Part shown: piece after piece, positions 34,247 to 42,354 of the stretch
Numbering within the stretch: the stretch's first letter is position 1
Layout: every line of letters starts with the position of its first letter
Source of the DNA: Ruminococcus sp. CAG:563
GTDB lineage: Bacteria > Bacillota > Clostridia > Oscillospirales > Acutalibacteraceae
DNA length: 64,000 nucleotides
Direction of reading: 5' to 3'
Assembly: GCA_000434915.1 (NCBI GenBank)
Contig: FR882080.1
Location: 40,658 to 104,657 of the forward strand
Notes under the pieces: model-generated
What the model was told of the DNA's origin: nothing
Databases searched by the model: none
Seen by the model: only the letters and a program-made list of their open reading frames with translations
Made by a program: the position numbers and the translations under genes

Positions 34247-35017
34247 TTATTTTATTCTGTTGACGATAATTATTGCCGCCCCGAGCACAACAAGAACCAC
34301 GCCTGTTGCACGATTCAGCGTTTTCGCCGAGACCTTATTGGCAATCAATGCCGCAATGAGCGCAAAAACAAGCGTGCTGATTATACAAGTGACAAGAGCA
34401 ACCGGATCGGGTGCACCGCCTATCGCAAAGTGGCTGACAGAGCCGGTCAGTGCCGTTGCCGCCATGATGAATACGCTTGTGCCGACCGCCGTTTTAAGCT
34501 CATATCCGAGCACTGTTGTGAGGACAAGAAGCATCATCATTCCACCGCCTGCGCCGATAAATCCGCAGACAAATCCGACCATTGAGCCGCAAATCACCGA
34601 GCGAATTGCCTTTTGCTTCGCCGTGGCATTTTGCAGCCTCGCTTTCGGCGCAACAACAGGCTTGACAATGAACTTTATACCGAGGAGGAAGGTCATAAAC
34701 ACGGAAAAATTACCCATAGTCGTTTTGGGCACGGTACTTGCAACGTAGCTGCCGACAAGTGTAAAACAGAGCACCGAAACCATCATGATAAGTCCGTTAC
34801 GGATATCAAGATTCTTATTTTTACCGTAAGTGTAAGCCGAAATCGCACTCGCAAGCACGTCACTCGCCAAGGCAATTCCGACAGCGAGGTAAGAATCCAT
34901 GTCAAGGAATGTGATAAGCATGGGGCTGATTACGGCAGCGGCACTCATTCCGGCAAAGCCTGTGCCGAGGCCAGCACCGATACCGGCAATGATACAAATT
35001 ATAATTTTAAAAGGCAT
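34247..35017 (-). CDS. TauE/SafE-family membrane transporter
   Basis: 256 residues with about eight helices and the two repeated GxGxGxxxAP-like halves (GIGAGLGTGFAGMSAAAVISPML and GFIGAGGGMMMLLVLT) of the family, which often exports sulfite or other sulfur-containing anions. The ATG overlaps the MarR stop as TAATG, so both are co-translated. The specific anion is not known; sulfur export fits the sulfur genes elsewhere in the window but is only an inference. Confidence 0.85.
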   Translation of the reverse strand: MPFKIIICIIAGIGAGLGTGFAGMSAAAVISPMLITFLDMDSYLAVGIALASDVLASAISAYTYGKNKNLDIRNGLIMMVSVLCFTLVGSYVASTVPKTTMGNFSVFMTFLLGIKFIVKPVVAPKARLQNATAKQKAIRSVICGSMVGFVCGFIGAGGGMMMLLVLTTVLGYELKTAVGTSVFIMAATALTGSVSHFAIGGAPDPVALVTCIISTLVFALIAALIANKVSAKTLNRATGVVLVVLGAAIIIVNRIK

Positions 35018-35457
35018 TAAGCTTCCTCCCGACCGAATAATTTGACATTCTCAAGTATTTTTTCATTCACTCTTTCAAAGATTTCCTCTTCCTCGGGGGA
35101 AATTCCTCTTTTCAGTGCGGAAATAAATTTTCCCTGCATTTCTCTGCCGTCCGAGATTATATTCTGTGCCGATTCGGTCGGCACAAGACGGTGAATTCGC
35201 CTGTCGGAGGGATCGTCCGTGCGGACTAAATAGCCCTTTTGAATAAGCGTTTCAACGGCAACGGAAGCAATCCCGCTCTTGATTCCCCTGACGGAGCAAA
35301 TGTCCCTCGCAGTGTTGTTCTCGGGATTGTTTGCACAGAACATAAGAACATCAAAACAGGACTGATTTATCCCGTATTTTTTGCACAACGGCTGAGAAAG
35401 TCCGCTGTAGATATTTGCCAGCTTCTTTCCAACCGCTATCATCTTTATCGCAGTCAT
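35017..35457 (-). CDS. MarR-family regulator of the TauE/SafE exporter
   Basis: 146 residues from the ATG at 35457 (GGAGG 6 bases upstream); an upstream in-frame ATG at 35547 would lie in the promoter. Winged HTH: CFDVLMFCANNPENNTARDICSVRGI, with DPSDRRIHRLV in the wing, typical of MarR. Its stop overlaps the exporter start. A 12-bp palindrome (TCTAATATTAGA) lies 17 bases upstream of the start, so autoregulation of the operon is likely. Confidence 0.88.
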   Translation of the reverse strand: MTAIKMIAVGKKLANIYSGLSQPLCKKYGINQSCFDVLMFCANNPENNTARDICSVRGIKSGIASVAVETLIQKGYLVRTDDPSDRRIHRLVPTESAQNIISDGREMQGKFISALKRGISPEEEEIFERVNEKILENVKLFGREEA

Positions 35458-35473
35458 AGCGTCCTCCAAATTG

Positions 35474-35523
35474 TCTAATATTAGAATTTCTATTATTATA
35501 TCATTATGATTCACTATTGTCAA
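35474..35523 (-). promoter_or_regulatory. Promoter and palindromic operator of the MarR operon
   Basis: Minus strand TTGACA (35523-35518) and TATAAT (35500-35495) with 17-base spacing; the palindrome TCTAATATTAGA at 35474-35485 lies at about +10 to +20, a typical MarR operator position. Confidence 0.75.
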
Positions 35524-35668
35524 GTAAAAAGTTCCCGCGTAACTCACGGTTTACAAATTTTACCGTCGGTTGCTGTTTATACCAAAACAAAAAATATATA
35601 ATAATGCTACATTCGCGAAAATTACAAGTCCTCTTTTGAGTGATTCAAAACACAAAGGAGGACATTTT

Positions 35669-36001
35669 ATGAATTTTAAAAGACAAAGCTTTTGGAAAGG
35701 TAAAAAAATGGTTGTAACGGATATTGGAAAACGAATTCGGCTTGCCCGTGAGATTGCAGGATTCACTCAGGAAAATCTCGCGGAGGCGGTCGATGTTTCA
35801 AGAACTGCCGTTGCACGGTGGGAAAGCGGAGATATTGTTCCGAATCTACAACACATAGTTGACATAGCCATGCTGCTTAATGTCAGCACGGATTATCTGC
35901 TCGGCGTCAAGGGTTCCGACGAGAACAAACTGCCCGAGCTATCCGAAAAAGCTGTATTTGCCCTCACCAAATTTATAAAGGAGGTAAAAGAAGTGCCATA
36001 A
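35669..36001 (+). CDS. XRE-family HTH regulator
   Basis: 110 residues. The HTH spans about 15-70 (IGKRIRLAREIAGFTQENLAEAVDVSRTAVARWESG). The ATG at 35669 follows AAGGAGG; an upstream in-frame ATG at 35570 has no ribosome site. It precedes a zinc-ribbon membrane protein by 52 bases and may share its transcript, so it may be regulating it. Target sequences are not evident. Confidence 0.85.
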   Translation: MNFKRQSFWKGKKMVVTDIGKRIRLAREIAGFTQENLAEAVDVSRTAVARWESGDIVPNLQHIVDIAMLLNVSTDYLLGVKGSDENKLPELSEKAVFALTKFIKEVKEVP

Positions 36002-36053
36002 AGGTTAAAGCGACAGAATTAATTCGTTTATTAATTAAAAAGGAGACATTAAA

Positions 36054-37223
36054 ATGATTTGTTCAAGATGCGGAAAAGAGTTTAACGGTAAATTTTGCGA
36101 GCACTGCGGAGCGCCTGCTCCGAGCAGTGCGGCACCGACCGCCGGCACATACTCTGCCGAGCCTATACCGACCAAGAAAAAGAAAAAGCCGATTTATAAA
36201 AGATGGTGGTTTTATGTGATAGTTGTCATCGCCGCAATCGCAGTTATCAGCTCAATTTCAGGCAATAAATCGGGAAAAATCAACTGGAGCGACATAATTT
36301 TAAGCGCACAATTACCTGAGCCGCCTAAAAACAAGGGGGAAATTCACGAAAACACTGCCGAAGGACTTTGGGTTGACATCAATAAAATTTCCGACAAGCA
36401 GTATAACGATTATATTGAAGCCTGCAAAGCAAAAGGGTTCACAGTTGATTCGAAATCTGATTCCATGTCATACGGTGCATACAATGCCGAGGGATACAAA
36501 TTGAGCCTGAGTCATTACGGCAGTGAAGCCGATATGAAGATTGAGTTAGAGAAACCTCTGGAGTTGTCCTCGATCACATGGCCCACAAGCAAAGCAGGCA
36601 AGCAGCTGCCCGTCCCAAAATCCACAAGCGGTAAGTTTACCCATGAAAACGATGATAGTTTCTTCGTTTACATAGGAAACACGAGCAAAGATGATTACAA
36701 CAACTATGTAAAGGCTTGCTCCGATAAGGGGTTTACGGTTAATTATAACAAGGGGGACAGTTTTTATAACGCCGATAACAGTGCCGGCTGGCACGTTTCG
36801 ATCAAATATGAAGGCAACAATATCATGAGCATTGATATTGACGCTGCGAGCGAAAACAGCACCGCTCCGTCAGCTTCTGAAGACACAACAAAGCCTGCCG
36901 AATCAAAACCAGCTCAATCAAAACCTGCCAAGACAGCCAATAACGACTCAGACATGGTTGACGGAATGCACCGTGATTTCAAGGAAGCAATGGACAGCTA
37001 TGAGGAATTCTTTGACGAGTATGTTGCATTTATGAAAAAATATGAAAATTCTGATAACCCGATGTCCATGTTTTCCGATTACACAAAGTTTATGTCACAA
37101 TACTCTGAAACAATGCAGAAGCTTGACGAATGGAAAAGCAAAGATCTTAACACAAAGGAAGCGGCTTATCTTCTCGACGTAACCAACAGAATAAACAAGA
37201 AGCTTCTTGAAGTTGCCGAATAA
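36054..37223 (+). CDS. Zinc-ribbon membrane protein with DUF6591-like C-terminus
   Basis: 389 residues. CSRCGKEF and CEHCGAP form a zinc ribbon (residues 3-20), then a basic stretch and one helix (about 49-64). Outside are two homologous segments of about 80 residues (SDKQYNDYIEACKAKGFTVD and SKDDYNNYVKACSDKGFTVN), a Ser/Pro/Lys/Thr linker, and a helical C-terminal domain (YEEFFDEYVAFMKKYENSDN) similar to the DUF6591 family. AAGGAG is upstream of the ATG. Function unknown; the topology suggests a cytoplasmic sensor tip and an external domain. Confidence 0.8.
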   Translation: MICSRCGKEFNGKFCEHCGAPAPSSAAPTAGTYSAEPIPTKKKKKPIYKRWWFYVIVVIAAIAVISSISGNKSGKINWSDIILSAQLPEPPKNKGEIHENTAEGLWVDINKISDKQYNDYIEACKAKGFTVDSKSDSMSYGAYNAEGYKLSLSHYGSEADMKIELEKPLELSSITWPTSKAGKQLPVPKSTSGKFTHENDDSFFVYIGNTSKDDYNNYVKACSDKGFTVNYNKGDSFYNADNSAGWHVSIKYEGNNIMSIDIDAASENSTAPSASEDTTKPAESKPAQSKPAKTANNDSDMVDGMHRDFKEAMDSYEEFFDEYVAFMKKYENSDNPMSMFSDYTKFMSQYSETMQKLDEWKSKDLNTKEAAYLLDVTNRINKKLLEVAE

Positions 37224-37237
37224 AAACTTATATCAGA

Positions 37238-37271
37238 GCAGTTGCACTTAATTGTGTAACTGCTTTTATTT
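37238..37271 (+). terminator. Intrinsic terminator
   Basis: Stem GCAGTTGCAC / GTGTAACTGC (one wobble) followed by TTTTATTTT, 15 bases after the zinc-ribbon gene. Confidence 0.8.
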
Positions 37272-37280
37272 TCAACAAAC

Positions 37281-37316
37281 AAAAATCGCTGTGCATACCT
37301 TTCGATACGCACAGCG
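37281..37316 (-). terminator. Intrinsic terminator of the ferredoxin gene
   Basis: Minus strand CGCTGTGC... GCACAGCG followed by ATTTTTG, about 85 bases past the ferredoxin stop. Confidence 0.75.
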
Positions 37317-37401
37317 TCTTTGATCTTTTATTATGTTTTGGAAGCGAGTATCACATTGTGGAATGATTTCAATCGCCTCGTTAAACATCACAAAGCTTTA
37401 A

Positions 37402-37572
37402 TTATTCCTCTACCGGAGCTCCGACCGGGCAAACATCGGCACAAGCGCCGCAGGATGCACAAGCATCAGCGTCGATCTCATACTTGCCGTCGCCTTCGGA
37501 AATAGCGCCTACCGGGCACTCAGCCTCGCAAGCACCGCAAGCGATACAGTCGTCTGTAATCTTAAAAGCCAT
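37402..37572 (-). CDS. 2[4Fe-4S] clostridial ferredoxin
   Basis: 56 residues with two CxxCxxCxxxC-P motifs (CIACGACEAECP and CASCGACADVCP), which bind two [4Fe-4S] clusters, the typical low-potential electron carrier of anaerobic metabolism. The ATG at 37572 follows AGGAGG; an upstream in-frame extension lacks a ribosome site. Alone on its transcript. Confidence 0.95.
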   Translation of the reverse strand: MAFKITDDCIACGACEAECPVGAISEGDGKYEIDADACASCGACADVCPVGAPVEE

Positions 37573-37674
37573 TGTTGTTACCTCCTTGCTGGTTGATTTG
37601 ACTTTATTGTAACATATTCCTGCAAAAAAGCAAGAGTTTTTACAAATTATTTTCATGGAAAATACTATTATTTT

Positions 37675-38634
37675 TTACTCGATTTTTATGCCGGTGTAGT
37701 AATGCTTCAATATCTCCTGCCAATCAGAGCCTTGACGGGCCATATAATCGGCACCGTATTGACTCATGCCGACCATATGTCCGTTGCCGATGATTTTGAT
37801 TGTAAATTTTTCGTCCTTACAACTTATTGTAAAATTTCTGCTCGGCAGGCCGAGAGCTTTTTTTATGTCGTTACCGTCAATCTTTGTTCCGCCTACTTCA
37901 ACAGAACGCACAAAGCCGGTGTCTGTTTTATCGGTTTTGCCGACCCAATTTTCGCTTTTCCCCGGCAGCTCGATTCCGTCAATTATCTGAATTGCCGAGC
38001 GAAACTTTTCTTTGTCAAGTCCGATTACAGTTTCATAATTCGGAGCAAGCCTGTCGCCGTCACTCGTGACGGATTGAAGGTAAGCGATGTCCTCTCCCCA
38101 AACTGTTTTTGCACTCTCTGTTTTTCCGCTGCAAATATCATGATAGGCCGCCAAAATCGGATCGCCGTTATAGGTCATTCTTTTCCCGAGCACCTCGCCG
38201 ACAAGCTCTTCCGCCTTTTCCTCATAATCGGCATACTTGTCGCCCCACTTTTTCTTCCTTGCATCCTTATTGAGATATCCCTGATGAGTTTTGGAATCAT
38301 CCGAGATATCCGCTCCGTTAAGATCGTCTTTATTTCCTTTCCCCTTGCAATAAAGAGCATAGGTGTAGCATGCAACAGCCTGCGCCTTGAGAGCTTCATC
38401 GTGACATTCCATGCTCATTTCCGCCGCCAATGCGCCAACGGTATATTCCTTTATATCGGTTTTTTCGACCTTTCCGCTTTCGCTTTTCATAACGCTTATT
38501 GCTCCGCTTTCCGTATTTACGGACGGCTTTTCATCAACAACCGCCGTTTTGTGCGGCTTTTCCATGGTTGTCAGCGGCAGAATTATCATCGCCGCCATCA
38601 GAACCGAGCAAAGCACCAGGTATTTCCTCATCAT
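37675..38634 (-). CDS. spoIID: Stage II sporulation protein D
   Basis: 319 residues, an N-terminal anchor (about 5-22) and the SpoIID/LytB domain. KEYTVGALAAEMSMECHDEALKAQAVACYTYALYCK holds the conserved E-x-M and helix of the lytic transglycosylase; GHMVGMSQYGADYMARQG near the C-terminus is the other signature. SpoIID acts with SpoIIM and SpoIIP in engulfment of the forespore. A sigma-E-like promoter precedes it. GGGAGGA lies upstream of the ATG at 38634. Confidence 0.93.
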   Translation of the reverse strand: MMRKYLVLCSVLMAAMIILPLTTMEKPHKTAVVDEKPSVNTESGAISVMKSESGKVEKTDIKEYTVGALAAEMSMECHDEALKAQAVACYTYALYCKGKGNKDDLNGADISDDSKTHQGYLNKDARKKKWGDKYADYEEKAEELVGEVLGKRMTYNGDPILAAYHDICSGKTESAKTVWGEDIAYLQSVTSDGDRLAPNYETVIGLDKEKFRSAIQIIDGIELPGKSENWVGKTDKTDTGFVRSVEVGGTKIDGNDIKKALGLPSRNFTISCKDEKFTIKIIGNGHMVGMSQYGADYMARQGSDWQEILKHYYTGIKIE

Positions 38635-38651
38635 TCATTCCTCCCGAAGAA

Positions 38652-38680
38652 ATACTATGCGGACAAGTCGATACATATGA
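38652..38680 (-). promoter_or_regulatory. Sigma-E-type promoter of spoIID
   Basis: Minus strand TCATATG (38680-38674) and CATAGTAT (38659-38652), 14 bases apart, resemble the mother-cell sigma-E consensus (TCATATT / CATACAAT), which fits the expected regulon of spoIID. Confidence 0.6.
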
Positions 38681-38710
38681 AAAGAAGCACCGAAAAAATC
38701 AGTGCTTCTT
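38679..38710 (-). terminator. Terminator of the membrane/J-domain operon
   Basis: Perfect 9-bp stem AAGAAGCAC / GTGCTTCTT on the minus strand followed by TTC; it overlaps the stop of the membrane protein. Confidence 0.65.
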
Positions 38711-39235
38711 AAATAACTTTCTGAATTGCTTCTGCCATTTTCTGTAGTATGCCATTTCGAGCTTTTCAATCGCAATATCATACATAATGAATGCGGCTAA
38801 TCCAAGCACAACAAGCAGCGGAATCATGAACCCCTGCGTATCCTCCAAAAGCTCGGTCGAAATGCCGAAAACGTGCATTATTATATAATAAGTCGCAACG
38901 ATTACCCCGACAAAGAACACCGCCTTGACGATGTAGCCGAGAAACTTCGGCAGCTTGTCAAAGAGGAGCTTAACAAGCGGATAGTAGCCTATCAGAGCTA
39001 TGTAAATCGCCACAGCCTCTTTCTCGGGAACAACAAGCGCACTAATCACCGAGGTTCCCACATAAACTCCGAGTGCCCATTTCCAGTCGCACTCAATACG
39101 CATAAACATAACGAGGATCGCCGCAAGTGCCGGAATCGCATAGGTCAGGAACGGAATAACAGAGGCCAGCATCATCAACGCCGCCGAAAGTCCCATACAC
39201 ATTCCGCCCAAAGCCGTTTTTACCGTATTCTTCAT
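38699..39235 (-). CDS. Integral membrane protein of unknown function
   Basis: 178 residues with five or six helices (about 8-28, 33-47, 52-68, 74-90, 100-122, 135-155). The first helix starts with LGGMCMGLSAALMMLASVIP, and the short tail ends in a basic amphipathic helix (KWQKQFRKLFKKH). The pattern resembles small ECF-type substrate-binding membrane proteins, but no signature is decisive. It starts 10 bases after the stop of the J-domain-like gene. No substrate can be named. Confidence 0.7.
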   Translation of the reverse strand: MKNTVKTALGGMCMGLSAALMMLASVIPFLTYAIPALAAILVMFMRIECDWKWALGVYVGTSVISALVVPEKEAVAIYIALIGYYPLVKLLFDKLPKFLGYIVKAVFFVGVIVATYYIIMHVFGISTELLEDTQGFMIPLLVVLGLAAFIMYDIAIEKLEMAYYRKWQKQFRKLFKKH

Positions 39236-39245
39236 ATCATCACCG

Positions 39246-39848
39246 TCAACAGCATCTTATAAGGTCGCCGCCCATACATTCGCAGCAACAATCCGCACAC
39301 ATAAGCGACGAACAGATATTGCAAGGACTGCAGCAGCCGTCGTTATCGTCATTCTGTTTGTTTTTTCTGAAATTGCCCTTTGACTCACGCTCAAGCTGAT
39401 TGAATGCAGCTTCATATTCCGAATTGCCCGGCTCCATCTCCTTGGCTTTTCTGAAGCTTTCGAGTGCGCTCTCAAGCCAGCCTCTTCTGTGCTGGATTGT
39501 GCCCTTGAGATAATACCACTCGGCATTTCTGCGTTGGTAAGGAATACCGTCAAGCAGTGTTTCGGCGTCGTCAATTCTGCCGCCGTTGAGCTTTGCCCTT
39601 ATATCGCCGAATTCGGAGGTCTGACCGCCTGCCGCATTTGCGCCGAAGCCGGTATCGGCATAGGAGTTGTCCGTTCTGCTGCCGCTTAAATTATTGATTA
39701 TAAAATCGTAAGCATCGTTCAGCTCATTCATTTTCGCCTGATCTTCGCTGTATCGACGAGCCTTGTCACGATATGCTCTTTTGATTTCATCCATGCTTGC
39801 CGACGACGTTACGCCGAGCACTTCATACGGATTTTTCACAACGTTCAA
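39246..39848 (-). CDS. J-domain-like protein without HPD, with Cys-rich C-terminus
   Basis: 200 residues. The start PYEVLGVTSSASMDEIKRAYRDKARRYSEDQAKMNELNDAYDFI (residues about 7-50) has the J-domain helices, but the HPD tripeptide between helices II and III is replaced by SED, so DnaK stimulation is unlikely. A TPR-like helical region follows (about 80-155: RRNAEWYYLKGTIQHRRGWLESALESFRKAKEMEP). The C-terminus has about 11 Cys (CCSPCNICSS, CADCCCECMGG, CC). It overlaps the neighbouring DUF5685 gene by 26 bases, so the operon is tight. Confidence 0.75.
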   Translation of the reverse strand: MNVVKNPYEVLGVTSSASMDEIKRAYRDKARRYSEDQAKMNELNDAYDFIINNLSGSRTDNSYADTGFGANAAGGQTSEFGDIRAKLNGGRIDDAETLLDGIPYQRRNAEWYYLKGTIQHRRGWLESALESFRKAKEMEPGNSEYEAAFNQLERESKGNFRKNKQNDDNDGCCSPCNICSSLMCADCCCECMGGDLIRCC

Positions 39849-40680
39849 CCTCCTTACAGATTACTTTTTTTGCGGAACATTCCGTTCCGTATACAAGCAC
39901 GTTATCTATTATATCATAAAATCTGTAAATTTCCAACTTATTTAAGTTATTTATTGCCTCTCCGACGGTAAGCGACAGCATTCTCTCGCAATATATCTTA
40001 AAATCCGGCAAACTATATCGCTTTTTCAGCGGATTGAAACTGCCTGTTTTGATATCGTCCTCGCAGTCGTCAACCGCATCAATAAGATAAACCCAGCGGC
40101 CTAAGAAATAGCCGAGCCTGTTCAATGCCGTGTTGTCCGACGCTTCGATATCCGTCGAAACCATTTCGGCAAGCATTTTTGCACTTGCGTCCGCCGCTTC
40201 GTCAACACCTACGTCTCTCTTCTCCGCCTCGGCCTGCTCCTCCATGAGCTTTCCAAGCTTTTCGGCAATCACGGGATTGTTTTTCTTCGCCTTTTTAAAT
40301 ATATGATTTGCATAAGGCATCAAAATTTTGCAAAGCAATTTTTTGAAAAATTTGCTGTCTGCGATATTATCCTTTATCTTATAATAAAATGTGAGCATTG
40401 ACACATCGGCAGTATATGCTATATCAACGCTGCTGCCCGAGCAGTCGTAGCATTTTTTTATCGGATTAAATGAACAGTGCGATTTTTTCATGCACACCTT
40501 GTTTTTTCTGACCGCCATTCGCAGAATTGCAAGAAACGTAAAATCATACGAAAGCGTAAGCCTTGCGAGCAAGCCGTAACGCTTGCCTATTGACTTGCAA
40601 AGCGAGCAGTAAACGCCCTTGTACATATCATAATCCTTGAATTTCATTTCGGGCCTGTACGCCCTGACATACCCCAGCAA
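39823..40680 (-). CDS. DUF5685 family protein
   Basis: 285 residues, largely helical, with CSLC near the N-terminus, a Cys-rich segment (CMKKSHC, CYDCSG at about 63-80) and DAVDDCEDD (about 202-210), a polar motif reminiscent of polyprenyl-synthase Asp clusters. I recognise the overall pattern as DUF5685, of unknown function. It overlaps the J-domain-like gene start by 26 bases and follows the zinc-ribbon membrane gene after 12 bases. Confidence 0.75.
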   Translation of the reverse strand: MLGYVRAYRPEMKFKDYDMYKGVYCSLCKSIGKRYGLLARLTLSYDFTFLAILRMAVRKNKVCMKKSHCSFNPIKKCYDCSGSSVDIAYTADVSMLTFYYKIKDNIADSKFFKKLLCKILMPYANHIFKKAKKNNPVIAEKLGKLMEEQAEAEKRDVGVDEAADASAKMLAEMVSTDIEASDNTALNRLGYFLGRWVYLIDAVDDCEDDIKTGSFNPLKKRYSLPDFKIYCERMLSLTVGEAINNLNKLEIYRFYDIIDNVLVYGTECSAKKVICKEVERCEKSV

Positions 40681-40692
40681 ATGTCCACTTCC

Positions 40693-41142
40693 TCAGAACA
40701 AAATATGAATAGTGAATTTATTTCCGCAAATCGGACAGGTTATATTCCTCTTGCCCCGCTTTTTTGAAAGACGCAAATTTTCTCCGCAATTCGGGCAAAC
40801 CCTGAACCTGTGAGTTTTGAAATACTTGAATCTCAAGCCCTGCCTTTTGAACCAACGCTTCATCTTTCTGAAATGCTCGGTATAATTGGTTCTGACGAGC
40901 AGATTATCAAACCATTCGCCCTCACGTCGGCGTTTTTCGATATTCTTCGACAGCACACGGAATACGGCGAATCCGAAAACAGCGAGAGCCAAAACATAGA
41001 AAATATAGTAAGCTATGCGATTGCGCATAAACGAGCCGATTCCGTTGAGCAGAAGATTTAACAGAATCAAAAATCCCGTCAGCTTATCAAGGCCGTATCT
41101 GCCATACATAAAGTTATATAATTTTTGCATAAAATTGTTCAT
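40693..41142 (-). CDS. Membrane protein with C-terminal zinc ribbon
   Basis: 149 residues with two helices (about 20-35 and 43-62), a very basic cytoplasmic linker, and a C-terminal zinc ribbon of two CxxCG pairs (CPNCGENL and CPICGNKF). It is the first of four co-directional genes (DUF5685, J-domain-like, membrane protein), which suggests a common membrane-protein assembly or maintenance role; this is inference. No enzyme motif. Confidence 0.8.
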   Translation of the reverse strand: MNNFMQKLYNFMYGRYGLDKLTGFLILLNLLLNGIGSFMRNRIAYYIFYVLALAVFGFAVFRVLSKNIEKRRREGEWFDNLLVRTNYTEHFRKMKRWFKRQGLRFKYFKTHRFRVCPNCGENLRLSKKRGKRNITCPICGNKFTIHILF

Positions 41143-41212
41143 TTTGAATTAACCCGCTTTCAGGTCGTTTTCTTTCAAGTAACCGTCGATTACTTATCTT
41201 TATATATTATAC

Positions 41213-41240
41213 TTGACAAACAAACTCAAGGTGTTACAAT
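41213..41240 (+). promoter_or_regulatory. Sigma-A promoter of the FliB-like gene
   Basis: TTGACA (41213-41218) and TACAAT (41235-41240) with 16-base spacing. A perfect 8-bp hairpin (AACGTCGG / CCGACGTT) follows in the 5' leader at about 41264-41286. Confidence 0.6.
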
Positions 41241-41306
41241 TTTATTAACAAATTTAAAAAGAACGTCGGTTTTTTCGCCGACGTTGTGAGAACGGAAGAT
41301 TAAAAC

Positions 41307-42284
41307 ATGGAAATTGTTAAGCCGAAATATTTTAACTCGTTTAAATGCATCGCCGGCCGCTGCCCGGACACATGCTGCGCAGGCTGGGACGTTGAGATTG
41401 ATGACGCTTCGGCGGAAAAATATAAAAGCGAAACAGGCTGCTTGAAGCAATATTTTGACAAGCACCTGACAACAGACGAGGACGGATATATTTTTTCGCT
41501 TGTCGACGGCCGCTGCCCTATGCTTGATGAAAATAATCTTTGCCGAATTCAGCTTGAACACGGCGAAACGGCACTTTGTGACACCTGCCGGCTTTTTCCG
41601 AGATACTTCGACGATTACGGCGAAATCCGTGAAACAGGTCTCGGTCTCGGCTGTCCCGAGGCGGCAAGAATTTTGCTCTCCCCCGAAACAGACGTGGAGC
41701 TCGACAGGACGGTTAAAAGCCCCGACAGAATATATAATCTGCTGACGGAAAAGCGTGAAGAATTCTTTACGATTCTCGACAATAAAAATTTTGACCTCAA
41801 AATGAAGCTTTCCGCCGTGCTTTTCTCCGCCGCCGAATTTCAAAGCGATATTGACAAGGTTGACATGCTCGGCGGCGACAGCAGCGTTGAATTTTCCGAG
41901 TGCATCAATGTCCTTAAAAAGATGGAATACATCAGTGATAAACGCAAAGAAAGGCTCGTTTTCCTCTCGGAAGAAAAAGCGATTTATCACAACAGCGAAA
42001 AATTTGCCGGAGATATCGTTCGGCTTTTCAAATACTATCTCATGCGATACATGATGACGGCTTGCTTCGACCTCGACCTGCTGACAAAGGTTAAATACGG
42101 CATCTTTGCGTGCATAATTACGGAAAGGCTCTATGACAGCGTTCCCGAATTGAGCTTTGACGAGCGTGTGCGAATCCTTTACGGCTACTCAAAAGAGGTT
42201 GAATACTCGCAGATAAACCTCGATATTCTTGACGACGCAATGTATAACGATTTCACTGTGGCCGAGCTGGTGAACCTTCTTTAA
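41307..42284 (+). CDS. FliB-like lysine N-methylase (Cys-rich)
   Basis: 325 residues. N-terminal cluster CIAGRCPDTCCAGW, then CPMLDENNLCRIQ and CDTCRLFPR, all typical of the flagellin lysine N-methylase FliB and related YkgJ-type metal-binding proteins. There are no flagellar genes in the window, so the target protein is unknown. The remainder is helical without further motifs. Single gene between its own promoter and a strong terminator. Confidence 0.85.
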   Translation: MEIVKPKYFNSFKCIAGRCPDTCCAGWDVEIDDASAEKYKSETGCLKQYFDKHLTTDEDGYIFSLVDGRCPMLDENNLCRIQLEHGETALCDTCRLFPRYFDDYGEIRETGLGLGCPEAARILLSPETDVELDRTVKSPDRIYNLLTEKREEFFTILDNKNFDLKMKLSAVLFSAAEFQSDIDKVDMLGGDSSVEFSECINVLKKMEYISDKRKERLVFLSEEKAIYHNSEKFAGDIVRLFKYYLMRYMMTACFDLDLLTKVKYGIFACIITERLYDSVPELSFDERVRILYGYSKEVEYSQINLDILDDAMYNDFTVAELVNLL

Positions 42285-42300
42285 TAAAATAGCTGTATTA

Positions 42301-42344
42301 ATGGGCTGTGACGAAAAATTATTCGTCACAGCCCATGATTTTTT
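42301..42344 (+). terminator. Intrinsic terminator
   Basis: Perfect 13-bp stem GGGCTGTGACGAA / TTCGTCACAGCCC then GATTTTTT, just after the FliB-like gene; the minus strand is also AT-rich beyond it, so it may serve the convergent LRR gene too. Confidence 0.9.
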
Positions 42345-42354
42345 AATCTGTCGC

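Noticed and set aside
35570..35668. Upstream start for the XRE gene
   Set aside because: No ribosome site at 35570; AAGGAGG lies just before the ATG at 35669.
41264..41286. Hairpin in the FliB-like leader as terminator
   Set aside because: Perfect stem but no T-run on the plus strand; it may be a leader hairpin only.
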